From assembly GCF_023973165.1 (NCBI RefSeq), contig NZ_CP099547.1, positions 1,488,001-1,552,000 on the forward strand: 64,000 bases of DNA. Reading direction: 5' to 3'. The DNA is from Arcanobacterium pinnipediorum. Lineage in GTDB: Bacteria; Actinomycetota; Actinomycetes; Actinomycetales; Actinomycetaceae. Position 1 is the first letter of the stretch. Each line of letters starts with the position of its first letter. This document shows, one piece after another, positions 42,479 to 50,602 of this stretch. The notes below the pieces were generated by a model. That model did not search any database and was not told where the DNA came from. It saw nothing but the letters and a program-made list of their open reading frames with translations. The translations under genes were made by a program, and so were the position numbers.

Positions 42479-42865
42479 TCACTTAAGGGTGACGGTTGCG
42501 CCAGCGCCTTCGAGTTGCTCCTTAGCCTTCTCTGCGGTCTCCTTGTTGACACCTTCGAGAACTGCCTTTGGTGCACCATCGACGAGGTCCTTAGCTTCCT
42601 TCAGACCGAGGGAGGTAAGGGCGCGCACCTCCTTGATAACACCGATCTTCTTATCGCCAGCTGATTCGAGAATGACGTCAAATTCGTCCTTCTCTTCTTC
42701 AGCTTCAGCGGCGCCACCAGCAGCAGGAGCTGCAGCAGCAACAGCAACTGGAGCAGCTGCTTCTACGTCAAATTCTTCTTCGAACTTCTTAACGAAGTCG
42801 TTGAGCTCAACTAGGGTGAGCTCCTTGAAAGCTTCGATGAGCTCTTCAGCGGTGAGCTTAGCCAT
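42479..42865 (-). CDS. rplL: 50S ribosomal protein L7/L12
   Basis: This 128-residue stalk protein recruits translation factors. It has the N-terminal dimer domain [24 protein letters not shown], an alanine-rich hinge (about residue 38-55) and the C-terminal factor-binding domain with [27 protein letters not shown]. It follows rplJ after about 63 bases. Confidence 0.97.
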   Translation of the reverse strand: MAKLTAEELIEAFKELTLVELNDFVKKFEEEFDVEAAAPVAVAAAAPAAGGAAEAEEEKDEFDVILESAGDKKIGVIKEVRALTSLGLKEAKDLVDGAPKAVLEGVNKETAEKAKEQLEGAGATVTLK

Positions 42866-42928
42866 GATTGGCCTACCTTCCTTTGCCTACGTGTGAGGCG
42901 GTTATTGTATTAAGTTATGCTACTGCAC

Positions 42929-43453
42929 TCAGGCAGCAGCTTCTTCTTGCTTCGCACGTAGTGCGTCGACGGTGCGTACCAACTTGGTTGCTGGTGCGTT
43001 GAAAACAAATGCAGCCTTCTGCATGGAAGCCTTGAGAGCTCCTGCGGCCTTGGCCAAAAGGACCTCGCGAGATTCGAGATCGGCGAGCTTCTGAACATCT
43101 TCAGCAGCCAGAAGTTTACCTTCAAGAACGCCAGCCTTAACAATAAGTGCTGGATTTTCTTTGGCAAAGTTCTTTACTGCTTTAGCTGCGGAAGCGATGT
43201 CACCGGTGACGAATGCCAGTGCAGTCGGGCCTGAGAGAGCTTCATCGAGTCCTTCGACGCCAGCTTCTTTAGCCGCGATGCGAGCGAGGGTGTTCTTCGC
43301 AACCACGTACGTTGCTTCCTGACCCATTGCGCGACGAAGAGTCTTCATCTGTGCAACAGTCAGTCCGCGGTACTCAGTTACGAGAACGGCCGAAGAACCC
43401 GAGAATAGCTCCTTGAGCTCTGCGATCGCTGCAGACTTGTCGGTCCGTGCCAT
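42929..43453 (-). CDS. rplJ: 50S ribosomal protein L10
   Basis: This 174-residue stalk base protein binds 23S rRNA and carries the L7/L12 dimers on its C-terminal helix. AAIAELKELFSGSSAVLVTEYRGLT and MKTLRRAMGQEATYVVAKNTL are typical. The strong site AAGGAGG precedes ATG 43453. The message begins at a well-formed promoter and passes a leader with an autoregulatory-type terminator. Confidence 0.97.
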   Translation of the reverse strand: MARTDKSAAIAELKELFSGSSAVLVTEYRGLTVAQMKTLRRAMGQEATYVVAKNTLARIAAKEAGVEGLDEALSGPTALAFVTGDIASAAKAVKNFAKENPALIVKAGVLEGKLLAAEDVQKLADLESREVLLAKAAGALKASMQKAAFVFNAPATKLVRTVDALRAKQEEAAA

Positions 43454-43520
43454 GGGACCTCCTTCCGATTGAATGCCGCTGTCGGAAGTTCTACGTATGG
43501 CAAAGTGAGAAATAAAAAAT

Positions 43521-43634
43521 CCTCATGCGCAGGCATGAGGAGAACACAGAATATCTGCTATCTATTCGTACCTACGCTGGCTTCGCAACGCGAACTTCGT
43601 CCTGAAAATTTCAGGCGACCTGCGGTCTTGGGCA
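43521..43634 (-). promoter_or_regulatory. L10 leader (rplJL autoregulatory leader) with terminator
   Basis: Reading the minus strand from the likely start near 43634, the leader contains CCCAAGACCGCAGGTCG, which resembles the L10-binding part of the known ribosomal protein L10 leader. It then has a CCTGAAATTTTCAGG hairpin (43602-43616) and a terminator stem CCTCATGC/GCATGAGG (43521-43528/43533-43540) followed by ATTTTTTATTT. This is the arrangement expected when L10-L12 binding to its own leader stops transcription before rplJ. Confidence 0.75.
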
Positions 43635-43640
43635 GTTAGT

Positions 43641-43669
43641 ACACTACTTGACTTAGAGCTAGGTGGCAA
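43641..43669 (-). promoter_or_regulatory. Promoter of rplJ-rplL
   Basis: On the minus strand TTGCCA (43664-43669), exactly 17 bases, TAGTGT (43641-43646). It lies just after the udk stop (43704) and feeds the L10 leader. Confidence 0.7.
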
Positions 43670-43703
43670 GTGAAGTTCACCGGACGTGAGCGGTTAAACA
43701 TTC

Positions 43704-44324
43704 TCACATACGCCCGAGTTCACCTTCAATACGATGAACCAGCATATCCAAGGCAACCATATTGTGCCCACCTTCAGGAACGATGAGATCTGCTCGTCGC
43801 TTTGAGGGTTCGACGTAGAGTTCATGCATTGGTTTAACGGTTGCCAGATACTGGGATTCCACCGATTCAAGTGAACGTCCACGTTCAATCACATCACGTT
43901 TGATTCGGCGTAAAATCCGCACATCAGCATCGGTATCGACGAAGATCTTCACATCACATAGGTCGCAGATTTGCGGCTCGGCGAATAATAAAATACCTTC
44001 CACAATGAGAACCGGTGCGGGTTCAATGTGTTGGGTGTGCTTGGCCCTGTTGTGCGCAGCATAATCATAGACTGGAGCTTCGATCGCATGACCGCTAAGT
44101 AACTTATCGAGGTGCGAAACTAGTAACGCGTTATCGAAAGAATCAGGATGGTCATAGTTGAGCTGTGCGCGCTCTTCATAACTTAAATCGTCATGAGCTT
44201 TATAGTACGCGTCATGGAAGATAACTGAAGCATGAGGTGCAAACCGGGATTCAATTGCACGGGTAAGGGTTGTTTTTCCACTACCAGTACCACCCGCGAT
44301 CCCGATAACTAATGATTTACGCAC
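43704..44324 (-). CDS. udk: Uridine kinase
   Basis: This 206-residue P-loop kinase phosphorylates uridine and cytidine in pyrimidine salvage. Walker A is GIAGGTGSGKTTLTRAI at about residue 8-24. The DHPDSFDN, PVYDYAAHNR and VEGILLF motifs are family hallmarks. The start is GTG 44324 with AAAGGGG upstream. Its position between rplA and rplJ is unusual compared with most actinobacteria, where these are adjacent or separated by other genes. Confidence 0.93.
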   Translation of the reverse strand: MRKSLVIGIAGGTGSGKTTLTRAIESRFAPHASVIFHDAYYKAHDDLSYEERAQLNYDHPDSFDNALLVSHLDKLLSGHAIEAPVYDYAAHNRAKHTQHIEPAPVLIVEGILLFAEPQICDLCDVKIFVDTDADVRILRRIKRDVIERGRSLESVESQYLATVKPMHELYVEPSKRRADLIVPEGGHNMVALDMLVHRIEGELGRM

Positions 44325-44611
44325 CGTCAGCCCCTTTATTGGTCTTCCTAGAGATTTTATTCAACTATACCACTGTGGCGTGATGCTAATAGTTGCCCGC
44401 AGGGATCCTTAGCTCCACATACCCTATCTGCGCACTCCTACCCTTTCGGCAACGCGAAAAGAGCTGCGCACGCCCGAACGCTACTCGGGACTGTCTGGGA
44501 ACGCCTCGGCTATACGGAAAAGAGCTGTGCACACCAAGGCACTACAGCAGACATTATCCATAGCCTGCGTGAAATTTCCACACACATCACGCTACATATT
44601 TGCACCTACAC
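44325..44611. other. Gene-free stretch with a repeated 25-bp motif
   Basis: No gene is visible between udk and the rplA terminator. Two similar segments, CGGCAACGCGAAAAGAGCTG (from 44447) and CGGCTATACGGAAAAGAGCTG (from 44507), lie 60 bases apart. They resemble neither a promoter nor a known element. The udk promoter must be here but is not clear. Confidence 0.4.
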
Positions 44612-44659
44612 ATAGTGGACGGGTGGGAACTAGATATCTAGTTCCCACCCGTCCACTAT
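44612..44659 (-). terminator. 24-bp perfect palindrome after rplA
   Basis: Positions 44612-44635 pair perfectly with 44636-44659, with no spacer. It begins 38 bases after the rplA stop and is almost certainly the rplK-rplA terminator, although no T-run follows on the minus strand (GTGTAGG). Confidence 0.75.
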
Positions 44660-44696
44660 ATCGAATGCATTATCTCGTCAGTGCCGAGATAGCTTT

Positions 44697-45401
44697 TCAG
44701 GCGTCCTTAGAAGAAGACTTTGTTGCATCAATGCGAATACCAGGACCCATGGTGGTCGAAACGGTTGCCTTGAGCAAGTAACGGCCCTTTGATGAGGCTG
44801 GCTTGGCACGCATGATCTCTTCATGGGCAGCTTCGAAGTTCTCGAGGAGCTGCTCGGTTGAGAAAGATGTGTTACCAATGATGAAGGCAAGGTTGCCGTG
44901 CTTATCAACACGGAACTCAATACGTCCACCCTTGATATCATTAACAGCCTTAGCGGTATCCATGGTCACGGTGCCGGTCTTAGGGTTTGGCATCAAACCA
45001 CGAGGACCAAGGACGCGACCTAACCGGCCAACTTTACCCATGAGATCTGGGGTTGCAACAGCTGCATCGAAGTCGGTCCAGCCACCTGCGACCTTTTCGA
45101 TGAGCTCATCGCCGCCGACTTCGTCAGCGCCAGCTTCAAGAGCTGCTTGGGCTTTATCACCAACGGCGAAGACGATAACACGTGCCGTCTTACCAGTGCC
45201 GTGTGGGAGGTTAACCGTACCACGAACCATCTGATCTGCCTTACGCGGATCAACACCGAGACGGTACATGACCTCGACGGTTGATGGGAACTTAGTTACG
45301 GATGTTTTCTGTGCTAGCTCAATAGCCTCAAGTGGTGTGTAAATTTCACCAGCTTGGATGAGCTCAGCAGCCTTACGGTAATTCTTTGAGCGCTTTGCCA
45401 T
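44697..45401 (-). CDS. rplA: 50S ribosomal protein L1
   Basis: This 234-residue protein forms the mobile L1 stalk that moves deacylated t[24 protein letters not shown] starts at ATG 45401 with AAGGAGA upstream. The frame is open 25 codons further, but that part is not conserved. [20 protein letters not shown], the signature, is intact. It follows rplK after about 100 bases. L1 often represses its own operon, but no operator copy of its rRNA site is recognised. Confidence 0.97.
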   Translation of the reverse strand: MAKRSKNYRKAAELIQAGEIYTPLEAIELAQKTSVTKFPSTVEVMYRLGVDPRKADQMVRGTVNLPHGTGKTARVIVFAVGDKAQAALEAGADEVGGDELIEKVAGGWTDFDAAVATPDLMGKVGRLGRVLGPRGLMPNPKTGTVTMDTAKAVNDIKGGRIEFRVDKHGNLAFIIGNTSFSTEQLLENFEAAHEEIMRAKPASSKGRYLLKATVSTTMGPGIRIDATKSSSKDA

Positions 45402-45502
45402 TCTGCTTTTCTCCTTGTCAGCAGTTGTGGGGAACGAGCCCGCTCGGACTCTACCACGATGCCCAGGTGGCATCATTTACTCTTAATGAGCGGTTGAGAT
45501 TC

Positions 45503-45937
45503 TTAGATCTCGTCGGTGGTAACGCCCATCGAGCGTGCAGTGCCAGCAATAATGCGAGCTGCGTTGTCGATATCGTTGGCGTTGAGGTCTGGTTCCTTCG
45601 TCTTTGCGATTTCGCGAAGCTGATCAGCGCTGAGATGCCCGACCTTGTTCGACTGTGGAACTGCAGAACCCTTCTTGATACCAGCAGCCTTCTTAATAAG
45701 CTCAGCAGCTGGTGGAGTCTTGGTAACAAAGGTAAACGAGCGATCCTCGTAAACCGTGATTTCAACCGGAATAATGTTTCCGCGCATGGATTCAGTTGCA
45801 GCATTGTATGCCTTGGTGAATTCCACGATATTGACGCCGTGCTGACCCAGAGCTGGGCCAACTGGCGGAGCCGGTGTAGCCATTCCAGCTTGAATCTGGA
45901 GCTTGATCAGACCGGCAACCTTCTTCTTCGGTGGCAT
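45503..45937 (-). CDS. rplK: 50S ribosomal protein L11
   Basis: This 144-residue factor-binding-centre protein begins [20 protein letters not shown] and contains [19 protein letters not shown], the proline helix face that is the thiostrepton/RelA-linked region, with no substitution visible there. It lies about 120 bases after nusG and before rplA, the normal order. Confidence 0.97.
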   Translation of the reverse strand: MPPKKKVAGLIKLQIQAGMATPAPPVGPALGQHGVNIVEFTKAYNAATESMRGNIIPVEITVYEDRSFTFVTKTPPAAELIKKAAGIKKGSAVPQSNKVGHLSADQLREIAKTKEPDLNANDIDNAARIIAGTARSMGVTTDEI

Positions 45938-46058
45938 TTTGATCCTTCTTTTCTTATCTGATTCCGCCGCCTGGCAATGACGACGGGTGCCTTCGATGGG
46001 TTAAGTGATAAACATTGCGCTGTGGAGATAAACCTACGCAATGGTGATCAATAACTGA

Positions 46059-46931
46059 TCAGTCCATCTTCTTAACTTGCCCGAAGGACAAATCGACCGG
46101 GGTTTCCTGGCCGACAAGTGTCATGAGAACAGTCAATCGTTGATTAACTGCATCAACCTGTGAAATTGTAGCTGGCATTCCCATCCAAGGCTCAGTGGTC
46201 AGTGTCACTGTTTCCCCAACTGAGTATTCAACCTCGAGTGTCAAACCATGAGAACCTACTTGTGTACCAGCGGTTTGAGCCGCTGCAGCTGCTTCTTGCT
46301 CCACAACTGGGGTGAGCATTTGCACAACTTCATCAGGCATGAGTGCAACCGGATTGCGTCCATTTCCCACAAAACCGGTAACACCGTTTGTATCTTGAAC
46401 TACACGCCAAGAATCGTCAGTCATCTTCATACGAATAAGCGCATAGCCAGGAATACGTACTCGAGAAATCAGCTTTCGTTGACCCTTTTTAACCTCGAAG
46501 ACTTCTTCCATCGGAACTTCAATTTGGAAAATATAATCTTCCATGTCCAATGAGCGCATACGAGTTTCCAGATCGTGCTTGACCCGCTTTTCATAGCCAG
46601 CATAGGTATGGAGTACATACCAGCGCCCTGGAAGGCCCTTGAGTTTGGCACGCACCATTTCTTCGGTTACAACCGACGAATCATCTTCGGCGCCACTGGC
46701 CTCTTCACTGTGATGTGGCTGGGCGGAAACCGCAGCGGTTTCTTCGCCTGCCTCAGGGTTAAGATCGGCGCTAGATTGACTATCTGCAACGACGTCGATA
46801 CCGTCGTGTTCGCCAACACCAGCTTCAAAAACGTCATCTTCTGCAGGCAACGCAATATTCGATACTTGCTCAGCGCTAGCATCGGAGAATACTGGGTTAG
46901 CTTGGGTATTGTCGAGTTTTTCCTCAGACAT
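46059..46931 (-). CDS. nusG: Transcription termination/antitermination factor NusG with long acidic N-terminus
   Basis: The 290 residues begin at MSEEKLDN (ATG 46931, AGGA just upstream). The first about 100 residues are an acidic low-complexity extension typical of actinobacterial NusG. The NGN domain follows (GRWYVLHTYAGYEKRVKHDLE to FVGNGRNPVALM). The C-terminal KOW domain (VGETVTLTTEPWMGMPATISQVD) ends the protein. NusG binds the polymerase clamp and links it to Rho and S10. It follows secE after about 33 bases. Confidence 0.96.
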   Translation of the reverse strand: MSEEKLDNTQANPVFSDASAEQVSNIALPAEDDVFEAGVGEHDGIDVVADSQSSADLNPEAGEETAAVSAQPHHSEEASGAEDDSSVVTEEMVRAKLKGLPGRWYVLHTYAGYEKRVKHDLETRMRSLDMEDYIFQIEVPMEEVFEVKKGQRKLISRVRIPGYALIRMKMTDDSWRVVQDTNGVTGFVGNGRNPVALMPDEVVQMLTPVVEQEAAAAAQTAGTQVGSHGLTLEVEYSVGETVTLTTEPWMGMPATISQVDAVNQRLTVLMTLVGQETPVDLSFGQVKKMD

Positions 46932-46964
46932 ATTTCCTGCTTTCAATTGACCTTAGAACCAGCA

Positions 46965-47210
46965 CTAGCTGAAAATGACGAGAACGAGTTGAGCAAAGAC
47001 CAGATCAACAACACCGACAAAAATCATCACAACTGTGACAAAGAAAACCACTGTTAAAAATAGTTTCCATAGTTCAGAACGGGTTGGGCGCTGAACTTTC
47101 TTCAGCTCAACAAAAACTTCATGGAAGAACTGAATAATGCGAGCAAACAAGCCTTGCGAATCGGTTTTCGCTGGCTTATTGCCGTGACTAGACGCGGAAG
47201 CCTGGCTCAC
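46965..47210 (-). CDS. secE: Protein translocase subunit SecE
   Basis: This 81-residue single-span form of SecE clamps SecY. A short Ser/Lys-rich N-terminus leads to the amphipathic helix FHEVFVELKKVQRPTRSELW and one transmembrane helix (about residues 52-76). I start at GTG 47210, behind GAGAGGACAACAA. The longer open frame would run into tRNA-Trp and is rejected. It is first of the secE-nusG pair and lies just after the tRNA and a small terminator. Confidence 0.93.
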   Translation of the reverse strand: MSQASASSHGNKPAKTDSQGLFARIIQFFHEVFVELKKVQRPTRSELWKLFLTVVFFVTVVMIFVGVVDLVFAQLVLVIFS

Positions 47211-47237
47211 TTGTTGTCCTCTCGATAATGTGGAAAA

Positions 47238-47253
47238 CGGCCCTTGTGGGCCG
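47238..47253 (-). terminator. Small terminator between tRNA-Trp and secE
   Basis: CGGCCC/GGGCCG (47238-47243/47248-47253) around ACAA (minus strand) is followed by TTTTCC. It is short but GC-rich, so it is probably a partial terminator separating the tRNA from the secE message. Confidence 0.6.
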
Positions 47254-47261
47254 CCTTCTAG

Positions 47262-47334
47262 CAGGGCAGGAGGGACTCGAACCCACAACCGCCGGTTTTG
47301 GAGACCGGTGCGCTACCAATTGCGCCACTACCCT
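47262..47334 (-). tRNA. tRNA-Trp (CCA)
   Basis: The cloverleaf folds fully: acceptor AGGGTAG with CTGCCCT, anticodon arm CCGGT-CTCCAAA-ACCGG giving anticodon CCA, and T-loop TTCGAGT. The discriminator is G and the 3' CCA is not encoded. Its position before secE is conserved in actinobacteria. Confidence 0.96.
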
Positions 47335-47494
47335 TTACGGGAAAGCTCTCCATCAGCCCACATAAGCAGGCTAGCGCGAAGATGCGTTCCACAACTCCCT
47401 CTACTTTACTGTGCATTTCTCAGATACACAATTATGGAGATGTAATTCATACCACAATAGCGATTCTTTAATGAAATCGTCTTGTCTGATCTAT

Positions 47495-47523
47495 GTGACA
47501 GCACGGTTCATTCATGACACTAT
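47495..47523 (+). promoter_or_regulatory. Candidate promoter of aspC, leaderless type
   Basis: GTGACA (47495-47500), 17 bases, CACTAT (47518-47523). Only six bases separate the -10 from the ATG at 47530, so transcription would start at or next to the A of the start codon. There is no ribosome site. Confidence 0.55.
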
Positions 47524-47529
47524 GTAACT

Positions 47530-48735
47530 ATGACTAAAACAACACCTCGCTCCCGCGTCTCACACCGCCTTGGAGCACTACAACCCTCAGCAACCCTTGC
47601 CGTAGATGCTAAAGCCAAAGCGCTTAAAGCTGCCGGTAAACCCGTCATCGGATTCGGCGCTGGCGAGCCGAACTTCCCCACCCCTACCCACGTCGTCGAG
47701 GCTGCTATCACTGCCGCTCAAGACCCTAAAAACCACAAGTACACCCAAGCCTCAGGCCTGCCTGAACTACGTGACGCCATCGCACTGCGTGCCCGCGAAG
47801 ATGCCGGCATCAGTATCGATCCCGCAAACATCATCGTCACCAACGGTGGTAAGCAAGCCGTATTCCAAGCGTTCGCTGCGCTGGTCTCCGAGGGCGATGA
47901 AGTTATTCTTCCAGCTCCTTACTGGACCACCTACCCCGAAGCAATCAGGCTATGCGGTGGCACCGTCGTCGAGGTGTTCGCTGGCCCAGACCACAATTAC
48001 AAGGTCACAACGGCGCAACTAGATGCGGCACTAACCGAACGCACTAAAGTTTTGCTTATGTGTTCGCCGTCGAACCCAACTGGCGCGGTCTACACCGCTG
48101 ATGAGCTACGCGAAATCGGCCAGTGGGCACTCGATAACGGTATCTGGATCATCACCGATGAAATCTATGAAAAGCTCGTCTACGAAGGCGAGATGGCCTA
48201 CATTCTTAAGGTTGTACCCGAACTTGCTGATCAAACCATCGTCGTCAACGGCGTCGCAAAATCCTACGCTATGACCGGCTGGCGCGTGGGCTGGATGTAT
48301 GGGCCAAGTGACGTGATCAAGAAGGCAGCTAATTTCCAATCCCACATCACATCAAACGTTTCCAATATTTCCCAACGCGCAGCCATCGCCGCGCTCACCG
48401 GCGATCAAAGCGTTTTGGCGCCGATGAAAGAAGCTTTTGATCATCGTCGGCAAACCCTGGTAGAAATGTTGCGCGAGATCGACGGATTCGTCGTGCCACA
48501 GCCAACCGGAGCGTTCTACGTCTTCCCGAACGTTGAAGCGCTACTCGGTAAGGAAATTCGCGGCCGGGTCGCCACAACGTCGGCCGAACTTGCCGAACTG
48601 ATTTTAGACGAAGCCGAAGTAGCAGTTGTGCCAGGCGAAGCCTTCGGAGCCCCCGGCTACCTGCGCTTCTCCTATGCGCTTGCCGACGACGATCTCGTCG
48701 CCGGAGCACGCAGATTGCAAGAGCTATTTGCCTAA
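47530..48735 (+). CDS. aspC: Pyridoxal-phosphate aminotransferase, aspartate aminotransferase type
   Basis: This 401-residue class I/II fold-type I aminotransferase interconverts aspartate and oxaloacetate. The PLP lysine is K244 in [41 protein letters not shown] and the substrate arginine region GYLRFSYA are visible, and the length is normal. The gene order with tRNA-Trp and secE is conserved in actinobacteria. No Shine-Dalgarno sequence precedes ATG 47530, so the message is probably leaderless. Confidence 0.93.
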   Translation: MTKTTPRSRVSHRLGALQPSATLAVDAKAKALKAAGKPVIGFGAGEPNFPTPTHVVEAAITAAQDPKNHKYTQASGLPELRDAIALRAREDAGISIDPANIIVTNGGKQAVFQAFAALVSEGDEVILPAPYWTTYPEAIRLCGGTVVEVFAGPDHNYKVTTAQLDAALTERTKVLLMCSPSNPTGAVYTADELREIGQWALDNGIWIITDEIYEKLVYEGEMAYILKVVPELADQTIVVNGVAKSYAMTGWRVGWMYGPSDVIKKAANFQSHITSNVSNISQRAAIAALTGDQSVLAPMKEAFDHRRQTLVEMLREIDGFVVPQPTGAFYVFPNVEALLGKEIRGRVATTSAELAELILDEAEVAVVPGEAFGAPGYLRFSYALADDDLVAGARRLQELFA

Positions 48736-48762
48736 CAAGATAAGCACCTCAACAGCGAAAAG

Positions 48763-48792
48763 TTGCCGGGAGAACGCGTGTTCTCCCGGCAA
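48763..48792. terminator. Bidirectional terminator between aspC and the small membrane protein
   Basis: A 13-bp perfect stem (48763-48775/48780-48792) with loop GCGT sits between two converging genes. On the minus strand it is followed by CTTTTCGC. On the plus strand there is no T-run. Confidence 0.8.
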
Positions 48793-48811
48793 TGTGCATG
48801 TAAGACAGCTA

Positions 48812-49090
48812 CTAGCCTGGATAAACCACCAAGCTGAACAGACGGAAAAGAACCACGCCAGCCAAAATCAGTCCGGCGAACAGTGTAACCATTCCAAGGT
48901 AGAGCCCCCCAGTAGATGGCAACGACTCTGGGTTAGCCTGGCGCTCCTTTCGAGAAACAATAATCGCGCTGAACGGCACAACTACTGTGAAAAACAGCGG
49001 AACACTGAGCAAAGCCAAGATAAAGCCAAAATACAATTGCTGTGACTGGCGCATCGGCATCTCAGAAGTTGTTATGGCATTGTGTTCCAT
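48812..49090 (-). CDS. Small two-helix membrane protein of unknown function
   Basis: This is a 92-residue protein. ATG 49090 has GGAGG six bases upstream, so the frame is not extended to the earlier possible start. Helices are near residues 19-45 (YFGFILALLSVPLFFTVVV) and 63-86 (YLGMVTLFAGLILAGVVLF), with a short charged loop (SRKERQANPESLP) between them. I recognise no family. It is the only gene on the minus strand between aspC and the phosphotransferase and is probably its own unit. Confidence 0.7.
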   Translation of the reverse strand: MEHNAITTSEMPMRQSQQLYFGFILALLSVPLFFTVVVPFSAIIVSRKERQANPESLPSTGGLYLGMVTLFAGLILAGVVLFRLFSLVVYPG

Positions 49091-49234
49091 CCATTCCTCC
49101 GCTTCAATCCTTAACGCACATCTGCTCAAAATCCGGTCTTTTAGTCAGTATACCTATGATACCCGAGACTAATTATCAGTTTCACCGTTGGCAATGACTA
49201 CCCCATGGCTCCCTATACGAAATCTCGCTAACGA

Positions 49235-50494
49235 TCACTTTAGCCACTGCTCGGCAACACCTAAACGATACAGCGCCTGGGCCTGCCAGTTTTTCCTTCG
49301 CGAGCGCCGCGCTCCAGAAACCAATGACAACACCACCCCAGCCGCACACGCACCGAGAACCTCTGGCTCAACTCGACACGCTATACGTCCAGTCCAGTCA
49401 GCTAACAACTGGTCAATGTGCTGATACGTTTTCGGCGCTAGTCCGCCAAGCACTGACATATGCCCCAACAGGCATCCCCAATCGTGAACCCGATACCCCG
49501 GACCTAAATTATCGACGTCGAGAATTCCAGAGACCTGGCCGCTACGCGGATCGATAAAAATATTTGCTTCATAAAAATCGCCGTGCGTGGGTTGCACGGG
49601 ACCCATATCCGCGCTCGATAAAATCTCGCGGATCTGGTGAGCTAACCTCGTGGCTCGTTGCTCGTGCTCTGGCAATGCGATAGCTGCTGCCTGTGCATAG
49701 TGCTCGCACCGATCTGCCCACGCCGGGCGGGCAGGCAACCCCAAGGACACCAGCGGTAGACTATCCAACGTTTGAGCCAACGAATCCAAAACAGTGCGCA
49801 TCCGAGCTAAATTTTCGGGTACCACACTGGCATAGACTTTATTCAACGGCATTCCCGGCAGTGCACTTGAAACAACCAATCCCTGCTCATCAAAGCGCAC
49901 TAAGCGCGGCGCAGGCACTCCGGCGCGCTCCAACATCTGCATCCGTGAGACGACTCCAGACACCTGGCGCGGTTCTACCACCTTGCCAAAGATGGGGTGT
50001 TCGCTCCTATGTGGAAGAATTTTGACAACAGCTCGCCGGGTAGGCCGATAGGAGACTAGCTCAATATCGACTTCTTCTCCCATCCACTCTTGCACCAGCT
50101 GCTGGTCGCACGCGCGCTCTAAAGCGGGAAGCTGCGGATCATACGGGTGTTCCCAGACGTGAACTCGCACATCTTGCCATGACAGCGTTCGACCCTCAAC
50201 ATCAATTAAACGTTCTTCGTCAATTTTCCCAGATGTTGCCACAATATAAGTATCGCGTCGCTTCCATGCCCCGGCGCCGAGATCCTCATCAAGAACCACG
50301 CTATATCCCACCGAGACTCCAGCACCGGGCCGATGATGGATAGCATGAACATTCCACGAACGCACCACCCCACGATGAGCCAAAGCTACCGAGAGCATTT
50401 GAGATGCTTCGGCACTGGTCAATACAGAAAGGACGCGCGCTTCGTGCGCAGATTTATCACGATGGCGCACTGGGGATGATACTTCGCTGGGCAC
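49235..50494 (-). CDS. Aminoglycoside-phosphotransferase/maltokinase-like kinase
   Basis: This is a 419-residue protein. The kinase-like part has Brenner's motif THGDFYEANIFID (about residue 320) and the metal site GILDVDNLGP, followed by HDWGCLLGH, the APH-family arrangement. The N-terminal about 170 residues form a cap domain similar in position to that of maltokinases. Substrate unknown. It could be a sugar or small-molecule kinase and need not confer drug resistance. I start at GTG 50494 because a near-ideal promoter places the transcript start at or beside that codon. Longer frames into the divergent add gene are not supported. Confidence 0.7.
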   Translation of the reverse strand: MPSEVSSPVRHRDKSAHEARVLSVLTSAEASQMLSVALAHRGVVRSWNVHAIHHRPGAGVSVGYSVVLDEDLGAGAWKRRDTYIVATSGKIDEERLIDVEGRTLSWQDVRVHVWEHPYDPQLPALERACDQQLVQEWMGEEVDIELVSYRPTRRAVVKILPHRSEHPIFGKVVEPRQVSGVVSRMQMLERAGVPAPRLVRFDEQGLVVSSALPGMPLNKVYASVVPENLARMRTVLDSLAQTLDSLPLVSLGLPARPAWADRCEHYAQAAAIALPEHEQRATRLAHQIREILSSADMGPVQPTHGDFYEANIFIDPRSGQVSGILDVDNLGPGYRVHDWGCLLGHMSVLGGLAPKTYQHIDQLLADWTGRIACRVEPEVLGACAAGVVLSLVSGARRSRRKNWQAQALYRLGVAEQWLK

Positions 50495-50501
50495 GTATTT
50501 A

Positions 50502-50530
50502 TTTATAGAGAACTTTATCCACACAGGCAA
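50502..50530 (-). promoter_or_regulatory. Leaderless-type promoter of the phosphotransferase gene
   Basis: Minus strand TTGCCT (50525-50530), 17 bases, TATAAA (50502-50507). The GTG start at 50494 lies 7 bases beyond the -10, where transcription should begin. It lies in the divergent gap with add. Confidence 0.65.
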
Positions 50531-50602
50531 CTGGATAACCAAGCGCCCAGTCTCACACTCTAGAACGTTGAAAGGATGGGGCGGCGCTGGCAGACTTGGG
50601 CT

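Noticed and set aside
49235..50494. Aminoglycoside resistance gene
   Set aside because: The kinase motifs fit the APH fold, but the N-terminal cap and setting resemble maltokinase-like proteins. No evidence of resistance or recent transfer.
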